Of a stretch of 64,000 bases of DNA, positions 49,159-60,840 are shown piece by piece. Numbering within the stretch: the first letter of the stretch is position 1; the number at the start of each line of letters is the position of its first letter. The stretch comes from Casuarina equisetifolia (taxonomy: Eukaryota > Streptophyta > Magnoliopsida > Fagales > Casuarinaceae), in NCBI GenBank assembly GCA_028551475.1, contig CM052355.1, positions 27,245,580-27,309,579 on the forward strand, in the 5' to 3' direction. A program made the translations under genes and the position numbers. Under the pieces are notes generated by a model. That model had not been told where the DNA came from. It did not search any database and was given only the letters and a program-made list of their open reading frames with translations.

Positions 49159-49744
49159 CTTGGTTGCTTCCTTTCGATCTACCCGCTTAAATTCGACCCT
49201 GCAGATTTCTCCTTGCACGAGTGAATTCTTTTATCTCTCTTTGTATTCTTCTTTCCCTTTTCTTTCTTTTTCTTTCCAATTTGTTTTTTGATCGGCTCGG
49301 AGTCCCATGATAGGGAATGACTCACTGGTCCTTACATGATAAGGAGCCGTCTTATCATCGGCAAGATGGCTATTGCACAGAAACTGGATGGCCTGACGTT
49401 TACAGTAATCTCAAATCCTAGTGATGCACTTGAACCAAGTGAGGTGACAGCTTTCGAACCTTTCATGTGATACCTTATGAAGACTCCTTGTTCACTGTAG
49501 TGGTCTTATTTTAATATAAAAATTATTTCATGGCGTCTTCCGTGGGGTCTTCATTGTATAAAATATGAAAAAAAAATATTAAAACTATTGTTTGGAGCTT
49601 TGGTGTTCAGACTCGCTGCACCTTCGAAAACACGTTTTCATGTGCCGTGTATGATGCATATATATATATCAAAAGTAGTCCTCCGAGCTGCGAAACTTGG
49701 TCATACAGAGAGAGAGAGACAGAGAGAGTGAGAGAGTCTCAGAG
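49159..49744 (+). promoter_or_regulatory. Upstream region and 5'UTR of the second MYB gene
   Basis: A TATATATATATA stretch at about 49658-49669 is the likely TATA element. A GA-rich leader follows (about 49707-49743), mirroring the leader of the first MYB gene. Confidence 0.55.
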
Positions 49745-51069
49745 ATGGTGAAGAGCCCCTACTACGACAAAAATGGCCTGAAAAAAGGTGCGTGGAGTCC
49801 GGAAGAAGATAAGAAGCTGAGGGAATATATACAAAAATATGGCCACTGGAACTGGCGTGAACTTCCCAAGTATGCCGGTATGAAACTGAATTTATTTATT
49901 TATTTTCTAAATGAAAGTAGGAAAATTGGTGTTGTTTCAAAGCCTTGATGGGTCACTTTTGTAGATCCAGCTGTTTTAGCACCATGAAAATATGGCTCTC
50001 TTGCTCAGGCTTCTTTATCTCAAAATTATCCGTTGCGTTCTACCATGTTTTCAACTTAGTTGCCTGATATTACTAAGAGACTCCTTGAATAAGAGTAAGC
50101 AAGATATGGTTGTTCCACATCCGTAGCTCGTGTCGATGGGTTTTGATTTGTTCTCTTTGGCAGGTCTGTCGAGGTGCGGGAAGAGTTGCAGACTACGATG
50201 GACTAACTACCTCCGGCCAGATGTAAAACGGGGGAGGTACACGGACGAAGAAGATGAAATAATCATCAAATTACATGAAGAACTTGGGAATAAGTATGAA
50301 TATGTAACTTCTTGGAATGATTTCAAAACTAGTTAACCGATACCAAAACGAATTTGAAAACACTAGGCAGACCGACATTAAGGTTGTAATATATTTCTAC
50401 AATTGTTATGACGTAAGCGCCAGTTTAGATGCTTTTGATTCCTTTACTTTATCTTTTTCCTGCGCAGATGCCTTTGATTCGTTTCAAGTACCGATTGTGA
50501 AAGAATGATAAAACAACACTAAACTTAGTGCAAGTCTCTGAGGTGTAAATCATAAAGTTTTTTTTCTTTACAGGTGGTCTATGATTGCTTCCAAATTACC
50601 AGGAAGAACCGATAATGAAATAAAGAACCGTTGGCACACCTACCTAAAGAAGCTTTCAAAGCAAAACAAGACCAAGTCCAAGGTGAAAGAGCAGCTTAGT
50701 GAGGCTTCCCGGATCGAGACCTGCCAAAATAGAAGCTCAGAGGCTGAAAGTATTCCTATTGACGGTTCTATTCACCACATTTCCGGGAGCTCTCCGTTGT
50801 CCCTTGAAACATGTTCTGGTGATTTCTCATCCATGAGCCCTCTTGATGCACTTCAATCTGGAATGAATTTGGCTGTCGAAGATAATCTTGCTTCTTCAGA
50901 ATCAACTGAAAATTTTGGTGGAGATTTCTGGTCCGAACCATTTTTGGGGGATAACAGTCTCGTCCCGAGTAATTGTCCATTACCCTTCTTTGATGAGGGA
51001 TTCATGCTGCCTTACATGCCATATCATGAAGATGTCATAGATTTCTATTGGGATTGGGTTTGTAAGTGA
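49745..51069 (+). CDS. R2R3-MYB transcription factor 2
   Basis: Three exons, 49745-49877, 50164-50293 and 50574-51069; intron phases 1 and 2 and exon 1 and 2 lengths (133 and 130 bases) are identical to MYB 1. 252 residues. R2 starts GAWSPEED and includes HWNWRELP; exon 2 begins [14 protein letters not shown]3 begins [10 protein letters not shown], with Tyr at the position normally Phe, Ile or Leu, and ends [19 protein letters not shown]. The C-terminal part is Ser-rich and acidic and shares FWSEPFL with the FWTQPFL of MYB 1, ending in FYWDWVCK. It is a paralogue of MYB 1 from tandem duplication, likely a nuclear regulator of similar type. Target genes cannot be read from the sequence. Confidence 0.92.
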
Positions 51070-53772
51070 TTTGTCTGTACTTGTCTTTGGCGGGTTTTGT
51101 GCTTTATTCTGGCGATTCTGATGTCATTACTTAAATGAATTCAAGTATAACAAGCTTGTTTCGATCTTGTCTATAAAACTCCGAGAAGATGTTTGATTAG
51201 ATGTACTGATCGTGTAAACGAGATTTCTTTCTCGTTACCTACATGCAGGAAAAGTTTTCTTCTCACTTATGCTTAAGCACTGGCTATAGTGATCAGGTTT
51301 AGATCCAAAATATGCCGAGTTTCTTGGCTTTTAGGCATGTTAAACCAATCTTCCTATTAATTCCCTTCCGTCTAAACCGATGTAGTTTTAAGTCTTTGAT
51401 CTAAGAACAATTTGGATCAGACCTTATACTGTGATATTTACATGATATTCTTTTCATTCTCCAAAATCTGTCATGAAATATCAATCTCTGCATCCCATAT
51501 TGAGATTAAGTTCCATATTATGCTAAGGAATATCATAAAAAAGAGTTATTGCTGGGTTTAAATCCTCTCGGTTATATTTCTAACTAGACTTAAACATGCT
51601 TTGGGGTGTGTTAATGTTTTTCAATTTAAGCTATCAAATAAAGTATGACAAGAATTCTATATCACCCCCCCAAGAAAAAAGAAAAAAGAAAAAACAAATA
51701 TTCATAGCTCAGATTGGTGATCAAGGCTATCTATAACTTAGTCAGTTAGAGCCCAAGGCAGCCTAGGACCAATAGATTTGAGATACCAAAACACTCTACT
51801 TCCCTTGCCTAGCAACCAAAAAAAAAGTTTTCTTTTTTTTTTTCTTTTTTTATAACTAAAATTTGAATATATTACAATTATCAATACATAAAAATTAAGG
51901 ACCTCCTCATATAATGAGACTATCGCAACATCACATTAAATCAAATATTTTTTCATCATGTCTTCAAGTATGTTGAGTGTACAAATTTTCCAAGTATGTT
52001 GAATATAACTAGTATTTTCTATGAATTGTGACAAAGCGTGCCAAGAACTTAGTAACTTTCCGCTAAGTCATTGTAAAGTATTGGTCTAGACAAGGATACC
52101 ACCAGTTTGAATAAAGGAGATTTTAACACCCTAAAAAGTAAAGTCTTATATTAATAATAAATGAGACAAAGCTTCGCAAGTAATTTGGGAGAGTTCTTAA
52201 CAAAAATGCCAAGACTTTATGCGAAATAATGAGTTAAGTGAAATTATGCTTTTGAAGTAATTCTAGAGAGATCCAATTGAAATTCTATTAGTTCTCGTGG
52301 AATAATAGCACATAAATAACTAGCATTTTCCTCTGAGCATTACGTTTGTATCGCATGAGTTGCGGGTATTGGTTTATTGGGTGAAAAGGTCAAGCTATAA
52401 CTTTCAGATAGGATCTGAATGAAAGACTATAAGTACAAACAACAAATGAATAAAAGATCAAAGTATTTTCTTAGGCATGTTATTTGAATATATCCCGTGG
52501 TGTTGGTGGATTTGAAATTATGAATTTCTTACCAGAATATGGATATTTTCGTTTTTCAAAAGCACAAGCAACCATTCTTTTTATTAACCAGTAAGTGAAT
52601 ACCTTAAAAATTTGTGACAACAAAAAAAGAAAAATAAAATTGTGAGTACCTTAATAACATTAGAGATTATGGACTCTTAAATTAGGCAATCCGATTCCAT
52701 AAGATAACAAGAACAAAACCAAGAACAATGAGGCTGCGGAATCTCGGTTAAATTAAACCATATCAAGGCATTTACCTAAACATCTCATGTTATTGGATGA
52801 ACACATGAACTATTCCCCTTTGAATTACAAAGACTAAAATAAAAGAGAGAAAAGAGGAAAACAAACAAACAAAACTTTTAACTGGCATAAAGTTTAGGAC
52901 TTTGTCAAGTACATGAAACACATTTATGATATATTTGAAAATAATTGTTTGTGTTTCTCTGTCAATTGATTTTAGTGTGAAAGAGACAGACCTTCATACG
53001 AACAAAGACTCTTAACTGGCAAGAAGTTTAGGTCATTGTGAAATATGTGAAACACATTTATGATATATTTGAAGATAATTGTCCAAACTTCTGTCAATTG
53101 ATTTTACTGTGGAAGAGACACTAATGTTCAAGTTCTAAGTGGTATATAATGGAGATTTAGTTTCAGAAGAAAATTATTATACCTGTATCTTTTCAAGGTA
53201 AAAAACTCATACATGCATGTCCCACGTTGAAGCAGTCCAAGGCTGGTAATTCCAGTTCAACAGCTTAATTCAAGAGTAGCTTGACTAGCCATTGATCCAA
53301 CAATACAAAAGATTCAAAATGTTAGTGGTTAATTTAGTCTGATCATTACTTAAACTTATAACGATTTTAAATCGATCTATTAGTTGTTCCCTTCTTCTTT
53401 GATGCGATTGTTTTATGTTTCCAGAAATGATGCATGCTTTGTTGCCAGTAGATGATCTCCTAATTCCATTGGCATAACTTTTCCTAACCTTTAAGGCTGG
53501 AAAGCGTAGGAGTAGAATCTCTTTACTTTTATGCAATTACTGGGATTCCAAGGGGTCTCTTCTTTATTGAGGAACACGGCTTCTGCTGAACCATGTAACA
53601 CTCAGGGAGTCATAATTCGCTGAATAGATCACGTAATTATTAAATCCACGAAGTCAGATTCGTTTTTAAACTTCTTTTTGACTATTTAATACCATCATTA
53701 ATACGGTAAGCCCATTTGAATACTGAAACTAGATAGCTATAATAACATATTACACTCTCACTGGAAATGTTC
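51070..53772. other. Intergenic with one tandem duplication
   Basis: 3'UTR of MYB 2, then AT-rich DNA. Near 52872-53126 a unit of about 134 bases is repeated head to tail (landmarks cttttaactggca.aagtttagg, gaaacacatttatgatatatttga, tctgtcaattgatttta.tgt). No gene seen; the minus frame at 53285-53536 has no family features. Confidence 0.55.
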
Positions 53773-54193
53773 TATAAATAAGAGATACTTAGCGTTGAGG
53801 ACTTCCTTCTACAACAAAAATGGACTCAAGAAAGGTAGCCGGAGTACAGAAGATATTAGCAGTTAAGAGCTTATGTTCAGAGACCAGGCTTAGCGGAACT
53901 GGCAGGAACTTCCCAAATTTGCAGATTAATCTGTAAACCTTCTTTGCTTAGAAGAAATTTGCAGGAACTTCTCTAGCAATTTTCTTTGCTTGTAAGAACC
54001 AAAGACATGAGGAAGAAGATGGAATTACATGTTATAACACTACAGTTCATGTCAGTGGATCTTTTTTTATTAAATATTGATAACAGGTCTATCAAGATGT
54101 GGGGAAGACTTGCGGACAACGATGGATGAGCTACATCGGACTAGATGTGAAACCGAAAAGGTACCAAATTGTTTGACAAAATAGGGAATAAGC
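53773..54193 (+). pseudogene. R2R3-MYB relic (third cluster member)
   Basis: A TATAAATA box at 53773-53780 resembles that of MYB 1, but coding homology begins only about 13 bases later, with the ATG lost: KNGLKKG, then a stop in place of the R2 core, then NWQELPKFA at about 53897-53925. After a short intron-like gap, exon 2 homology begins after an acceptor-like AACAG at 54082-54086 (GLSRCGED, then frameshifted) and runs to the GGGAATAAG end near 54193. No exon 3 was found. Stops, frameshifts and deletions make it non-functional. Confidence 0.85.
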
Positions 54194-56425
54194 TTGGCGT
54201 GTTTCGACTTCTTGAAAATGATCGAGGAAGACTTTGACGATTATAAAAGTTGTTCAGAAATCATACACTTTCCACAACGTGCTTCTGGACGGTGACTAAT
54301 GCCACTAGTATTAGGGTAAACAATGTGAGTGATGTGAGCAAAACAACAACCACAACCATTTCAGTATTTCTCTTACAGCCTATGAGTAGAACTTGAATGA
54401 TATCACATGAATTGGTGCTACTTTTTTTCACTACTTTTATTTTGTTTGTTTCTATTATGAGAATTCCATGAATTTTTCTCGAAAAGTCTGGATGAAAATT
54501 TCATATAAACAGTAGTTGCAGTATGAATCATAATAAGCAAGTTAAGAGAAAGGCATGGGTAAACGTTTGTTAGGTTTGATGACTTAATTAGTATTCTACC
54601 AAAGAAAATGAGATCCCTAAAAGTCATGGCAATAATATGGATCAACTTGCTCTTAATTACACTTTCTTCAAGTAGAAGGAACTATTAATAGACAGAAGGA
54701 ATTAGGGCAACAAACATCAAACTATGAAAGAATATAAGCACCCTCATGAGGAAAGGGTGGCTTGAAGGCTAGGCGGCCGCCTTAAGGCTCCCGAGCTGCA
54801 TCCTTCTGAAAAGAGCATTAAAAATAGGTTCATGAGTACATTCCTATGGGAAAAAGAGCATTAAAATAAAGACCTCTAAAATATGTTTTTCATTAATAAC
54901 GATAAAAAAAAAAACAATATATTTATGTTATGCGGTAAGTATGCAACATCGTTTTTATGGATTTTGAAAAACTTGATGTCATAAAAAGAGATACAATGAT
55001 CATAGAGTAATTAAAGAAAGAACAAAGATATTCCTATTAGTTATGGGCCAAGAGGAAACACCAAATTAAAATAGAAGCGGAAAGACATCTAAAAGAAGTA
55101 AAAAATGAAAATTGAATTACTTTGAACAATGTGTGGCAAAGATTCAAGGATAATTTAATAACCCATTTTTGAGAAGTCATAAAGATTGGAATTTTTGTTG
55201 CTTAGTTAGTTAATTCAATTGTGAATTAGCAAGGGCTCTAACTGTGAGTTTAAGAGTTCGTCATATACGTAAGGTGCTTGTATTGTAATATTAAAAAAAA
55301 AAACTTAAATTTTGTCTCTAATATTCAACTTTAGTTATAAATTTTGTTTCTTTTCACTCTTTCTTTCATAATTATCTTTCTCGTCTTATCTAATCTACAT
55401 CTTACCATTTGCCATCCATGCTTTCTCTTATTTTACAAAGACTATATTCTTAAAGTCAATGTTTCAAGTCCTGATATTTAATGTCCAATATCAAATACTT
55501 CTAGTTTAGAATTGATAACTTATTTTGTTTTAAGTGGTATATCCATACATTATAAAGTTTGAGGCAATATTTTCCAATAATTTCTTCTATATATTCATAT
55601 ATCTTGTGAAAATTTTTGTCATTAACTAAACTAAATTATCTTATTTAGGCCCCAATATCTATTAATCCCTCTCTTCTCTAAAAGTTTATGAATTTGTAGT
55701 ATAATAAACTGGGAAGTTATATGGATTAGTACGATGGATTGAGTAAACAATCATAAGTATGGAAAATTGATATTATCGTCGCAAACTGCCCTCACTCAAA
55801 TCTTGAAAACATGCAATAACTTCAATGTGACATAGACTAGAGCGGCAAGACATGATACTTTTGCTGTTTTATTAGTTGGCTTATTATCGGAAGTTACTTA
55901 ATATCCATCATAAGTTTACTCTAGTTGCATACGCTGTTTGATGCAAATGGAATGGCAGATTGTTATACGGAAGAACAAGGATGTTTCTTGCGTTGTTTCT
56001 TGAGCCTCTCTAGTTGCTTCTTTGTGGCATATAGAAGCAGACAGAATTTTCACCTTTCCCGGAATTACTGATGGAAGATTTGCCCTCAAACATATTATTT
56101 ACAAGCAGCCATAGTTGAATATGTTCTCATCACTTGTGTGAAAAATGAAACCAGTCCGCCGTGAGAATCGTTAAACGAAGTTAAAGTTGTAAACCCTCTT
56201 TTGCTTTTACGGCCTCACACAGAAGACCACGAACACGATGCTAACTGGCCACAGCTGAGCACTTATGCTTAACTTACGGTCCCTTTTTTGGCTATTATTT
56301 TCTTAGAAACTTACTATAAGCATTAACAAATTATATGTTTTCTTGCACTGACGACAGCTAAAGTCCTTATTCAAAAGATACAAAGAACTTCTAGAGTGCA
56401 GGGGACAAGGTCATAACAGGAGCTT
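54194..56425. other. Intergenic, AT-rich, no gene seen
   Basis: No coding sequence supported. A GGCGGCCGCC palindrome at about 54772-54781 stands out against the AT-rich background. Homopolymer A runs are frequent. Confidence 0.5.
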
Positions 56426-57477
56426 TCAATTTAAAAACGAAAGCCAATTGGAAACAGAAATCAAAGGAAAACAAGAAAAGAAGTTCATACTTTTGACTGT
56501 CTTGCCTGCATCACCATCAACGTTAAATGCCGAGGAAGCCAGCGCACTGGAAAGATGTCTCCAACACCATCTATACAGTATGAGAAAGCAAGTAAAAATT
56601 TTGATTCGTTGCTTGCCTGACTTAAAGGCCAGCTTCGGAAGTAAAGCTTTTCTAAGTGGGACAACGACCAGTGCTAGTGGGAAACTGAAGATTAACAAAA
56701 TACTATCAAACTTTTGACTCTGTTCTTTGCCTTGCTCCTAACGCCTTGGAAGCTTAATACCATGACCAGGAGAAGAGCTTCTTGAGACTTGTACAGCGTC
56801 AGAAAGAGTTAAAAAAACACAAATTTGACTGACTTTCTTCCAATCTGCCCGGGCCTTCGTGGCCAACTTCCTGAAAGAAGCTTTCAAAAGGTAGCCAATG
56901 GTGGTGGGAGTCTTCAGGACCAACACTCGGTTTAGAATAATGGTAGACTTACTTTTCTGATTCTTCCTTTTTTCTTCATATTGGAGGGGAAATCGGGCCC
57001 TGCAGATTACAGTAAGGCCTTTCCTGGACTTCTGCTGGACTAACTTTTCCCTGTGCTCTGAATCATTTGAATATTCCGAACTGACTCCCATTATCCAGTT
57101 TGATATAACGTAATTAGGCACAAAAACTATGAACGATGGTTGACCTTATGCTATTATTATGCTAACTGTAGGGATGTGGATTCTTAATAGAAATGGAAGG
57201 GAAACTGCTCCAAAAGCTGAAAACAACACTTCGCACGATTCAAATCTTTGACTATTCTGAATTCGCAGAAGCTGATCCAGGTTTTCTTCCATATTCCTGG
57301 GCTACAGAATTCCTTGAGTTTAATAATTGCTTTTGGATTGATGGTTTCGACTTTTGTTCCTTAATCCATCTCATTAATTTCCTAATTAGATTTTTAACTC
57401 TGCTTGATCTTTTAATTCATATCACACATAATGATTACAGTCCCAAGAAAATTGAATTGTTAAAGAGTCATACATGA
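56426..57477. other. Less AT-rich block with long frames on both strands
   Basis: Open frames overlap on both strands at 56426-56717, and a 127-codon minus frame (56738-57121, basic, Lys/Arg-rich) and a 94-codon plus frame (57193-57477) follow. None matches a family I recognise and no splice structure joins them convincingly. Could be a decayed gene or transposon; not called as coding. Confidence 0.25.
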
Positions 57478-59080
57478 TTAAGTTGTCTATATGACAGTGC
57501 TTAAGACGCATAATTTTGCAACTGAAGGATTTCAATTTCCCAAATCATGAATCCCGGTTTCCTAATAAATCAAGAATGTGTTGTTATTTTGCAAATTCGA
57601 TGAACTTAATTTGGTTTGATGTCATAGATGATTTGGTTTCCTATAATTTGTGTGGAAACTCTTGTTAAGCCTCTTGCCAAAATATGTTAAAAATAATACT
57701 TAGTTGGATTGGGGCCCAACCTGCAACTTGAAATTGTGATGCCAATTAGCAATTTAAACATTCCATTACCTTATTTTCTGTTTGGGTGTGTGATTCTAAG
57801 ATGTGATATCTCTCCCCTATAACTGAACTACCCAAGTGGAAAATGAAAACAACATCAATAGTTTGAGTTTGCATCAATAAGAATACAAAGTTCTGATTTA
57901 GTGTAATAGGTGAGTGTTCATCTCACTTGCTCGAGTCTAAAATAATGAGGCACAAACCCACTTCACAATTCCAGCAACGACTCCCACCAAAGTTAGACAA
58001 GCCCTTAGGTCGGTCCATAATTAGTGTCTTTAATTATTTAAGAAGCCCATCTGCCCGTTTGAACTTGTAGAGTTCCAAAACACTAAGTTCTTAAGGTAAA
58101 GCCCATAACAGCAAAGATCTTTAATCAATGGCACATCTCTTGAAGGTATTGGGTAGAAAAATGGCTGTTCTTGAGAGGCCCTGATCCATGAAGTCCTGAT
58201 ACATGCCCTCCGGGTGAAGCGTGCACTGTCAACCTTATCCAAAAGACGTGGAGAGGGCAGAGTAGAGGCTTCAACGTAGGAGCTACGCCCTTAAATCCAT
58301 TATCTAATAGCAAGAACCAGCAGATCCAAGGCTACGTTGCGTCAATGCGGAGGGTGGCGCGTTTCCGCAAAGGCGACAACAGGCCCGCCGCACATTAATG
58401 AAGGTTGGAGACTCATCATTGTGTCCTTTATGCTCCCGCCTAAACTGTGTCGGGTTCCACGTGACCTTTTACAGTGAAAAACAAGTTAATTGCAGTGAGT
58501 TGGATAGCACAGTGCTGCATGTAAACAGACCTGAAGACACTTCCCCATCCGGCTAATGCTGCCATCTCTTTCACTATTTATTTATTGTAAGGTGCACGGT
58601 GTTAATTACTGGTCCCACAAGAATAACTCATATTTTTCCGCACTGTCCTAAGAAAAAGCTTGGCTTTTATTGAAAGAGTAAGACACTTTAATATATCATG
58701 AAAATGTTAGATTAAAATATTAGTAATATAGGATGAATGTTACTTATAACACGTCTTACTCTACAAATAATGAACAGAAGATAAATGAAATTAGAATATA
58801 GTTCATAATGAAGTGTCTCACTTAAACTTAAATTTTGATATTACATTAAAAGGGACATAACTTTTTCCATTAAAATTAGTTATTAGAAAAATAGGATTGC
58901 CAAATATATAAAGAAAATTTCTCACAAAAATATTAACAATGTGAGATAATTATTATTCTAAGCAATTGCATTGAATTAGCTAGTATTGTTGTTGTAACAA
59001 ATGTGAAGGAAATGGGAAGACTTTAAACTTGAGTTGGTCTTCTATGTATAGTGTGTATCTTTTGAAAATATATGCAAAGT
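57478..59080. other. Intergenic, no gene seen
   Basis: Mixed composition; a GC-richer island at about 58130-58480 has minus-strand frames without family features. From 58620 on the DNA is AT-rich and repeat-like. Confidence 0.45.
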
Positions 59081-59590
59081 TTGATATCTACCAGAAGTTT
59101 TAAAATCATAATCCAAAAACTAGCTTAGATGTTAGAAGATTATTTTTTTATTTAAACTTTGTCTTAATGATTTTAGCTTCCCATGTAAGACTCTTGTATA
59201 CACATTCTCCCACACACTAAGTGTCATAGGCTTAAGATTATATAAGATAAAATAAATTCAATATGGGCTTTGATACTAGTTAGAAAATCCACAAGATTAA
59301 TCCAAAAGTTAGTTCAAATGTTGGATAGTCTTTCTTTTATTTAATTTTACTTCAAGAATTTTATGTTCTAGTGTTGCTTTTGTCTACATGCACTCCCCTG
59401 CAAATCAAGTGTTATTAGGCTCAAGTCACATGGAGTAAAATAAATTTAACGTAAACTTTAATACTTTGTCAAAAGATTCAAAAGCTTGACTTAAAAGGCT
59501 TAAAGGTTTAATGATATTTCTTTTATTTAAACTTTACCTAGAAAATCTTAATTTTTGTTTAAGACTCTTTTCTATATACAAAATTGATTG
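59081..59590 (-). repeat. Three tandem copies of a ~188-bp repeat, reverse orientation
   Basis: Units start at tttgatatc (about 59081), tttgatact (about 59271) and tttaatact (about 59458); the third is partial. Each contains, in the same order, an ttttatttaaacttt/aatttta block, a gactcttgt/ctata block, and an aaaataaattc/aatttaacgta block. Read on the minus strand each unit has a tRNA-Met primer-like motif (agtatcaaa) and matches the plus-strand copies at 60540-60840. Confidence 0.7.
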
Positions 59591-60033
59591 CATGCTAGCC
59601 TTGACTAGCCTTGCTTAGCCAAATATCAAGGGCTTTCCATCCCCTTCATTTAGGGTTTTAAGTGTCTTTGAACTATTGTCCTTGTACTTGTTAGAAGGCC
59701 TAATTTTCACTTTTTTTTGCAAACTTGAGGGTGCTTGCCTTCCCTCCTTGGTGGATTAGAGGCATCAAGTTGGTTGACTTCTTTACTTTTACCTTTCCTT
59801 TCTAGCAAACTAGAGACAAAGAGCTTACCAACTTCTTAATGTTTGAATTCCCCTCCTTGAAGATTAATGTTGAAAGGGTGAAACATGTCATTCTTTTTCT
59901 TTTTTTCTTTTTATAGTGATAGTATGTCAAATAGATATAGTTATGGGTAACTATAAGCTCATTAAGGATTGGTGACTCATAAAAGATTCACAACTTTAGG
60001 GTTCTTGCCTTCTTAATGCTTGCCTTTACTTGA

Positions 60034-60455
60034 AAATGCTTGCGAAAGATGTAAAATTTACTCCAAACACAAAGTCCATTACATTAGTGGGTAAGTTTTT
60101 TAGTTGAAGATAGTTGTTGACATCTATGGAAGAGGTAGTGGAGAAAGGGAATTTTAAAGTTTTTAAGCTAAACCTTTGGGTCATATGACATAGTATTAGA
60201 GCCTAGGTTACACCTTATTCCAAACCTATTACCTCTTGGAATCAATGCTTGTGAAAGATGTAAAATTTAATCCAAACACAAAAGTCCATGACATCAACGG
60301 GTAAGTCTTGTAGTTGAAGATAGCTATTGACATCTATGGAACAGGTAGTGGAGTAAGAGAATTTTAAAGTTTTTAGGCTAGGCCTTTAGATCGTATGACA
60401 TGGTATTAAAACCTAGGTTATGCCTTAATCCAAACCCATTACCTTTTGGCATTAT
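60034..60455 (+). repeat. Two tandem ~209-bp repeats with primer-site-like motif
   Basis: Units 60034-60242 and 60243-60455 share gcttg.gaaagatgtaaa, gttgaagatag, gacatctatggaa.aggtagtggag and a motif like catggtattagagcctaggtt, which resembles the TGGTATCAGAGC primer-binding site of plant LTR elements. Probably duplicated LTR ends without any internal region. Confidence 0.75.
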
Positions 60456-60539
60456 TGCTATTAAAACAACCTCGTGTCAGGAAGTTTTGAAAACCATGAG
60501 TACCACATTGAAGATCAATGATCCTAAGAAAAAGTTTAA

Positions 60540-60840
60540 ATTATGTGTGTAGACAATAGTCTCATGCTTGAAGTTAAAATACTTAAGGTAAAGTTTAGAT
60601 AAAAGAAATCTATTTACTCTTGAACTAGTTTTTATATTGGACTCTTGAATCTTTTGACATGGTATTAGAGTTCAATATATTTACTTCATAACATGTAACC
60701 TTGAGCCCAATGATCTCGACGTAAGTGTAAGTGTATATAGGATAAGAGTCTTATATTGAAAGATAAGATCATTGTAGTGAAGTTTAAATAAAAAGACCCT
60801 TCAACTTTTAAATTTAAATAAAATCATCCTTTAGTAGCTG
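60540..60840 (+). repeat. Plus-strand copies of the ~188-bp repeat
   Basis: One full and one partial unit: aaagtttagataaaag, ctagtttttatattggactcttg, cttttgacatggtattagag, gtaaccttgagcccaatgatctc, ataagagtcttatattg, then aagtttaaataaaaagac again. It aligns with the reverse complement of 59081-59590, so the two arrays face each other around the repeat pair at 60034-60455. Fragments of the same family occur at about 25690-26160 and 45120-45370. Confidence 0.65.

Noticed and set aside
51706..51770. Possible tRNA (tagctcagattggtgatcaag looks like a D-arm)
   Set aside because: No acceptor stem pairing or TTCGA-type T-arm at the right distance. No convincing tRNA or rRNA gene was found by eye anywhere in the window.
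54772..54781. GGCGGCCGCC palindrome that might be a cloning-site artefact
   Set aside because: The flanking sequence is continuous plant-like DNA without vector sequence, and one 10-base palindrome is not enough evidence.
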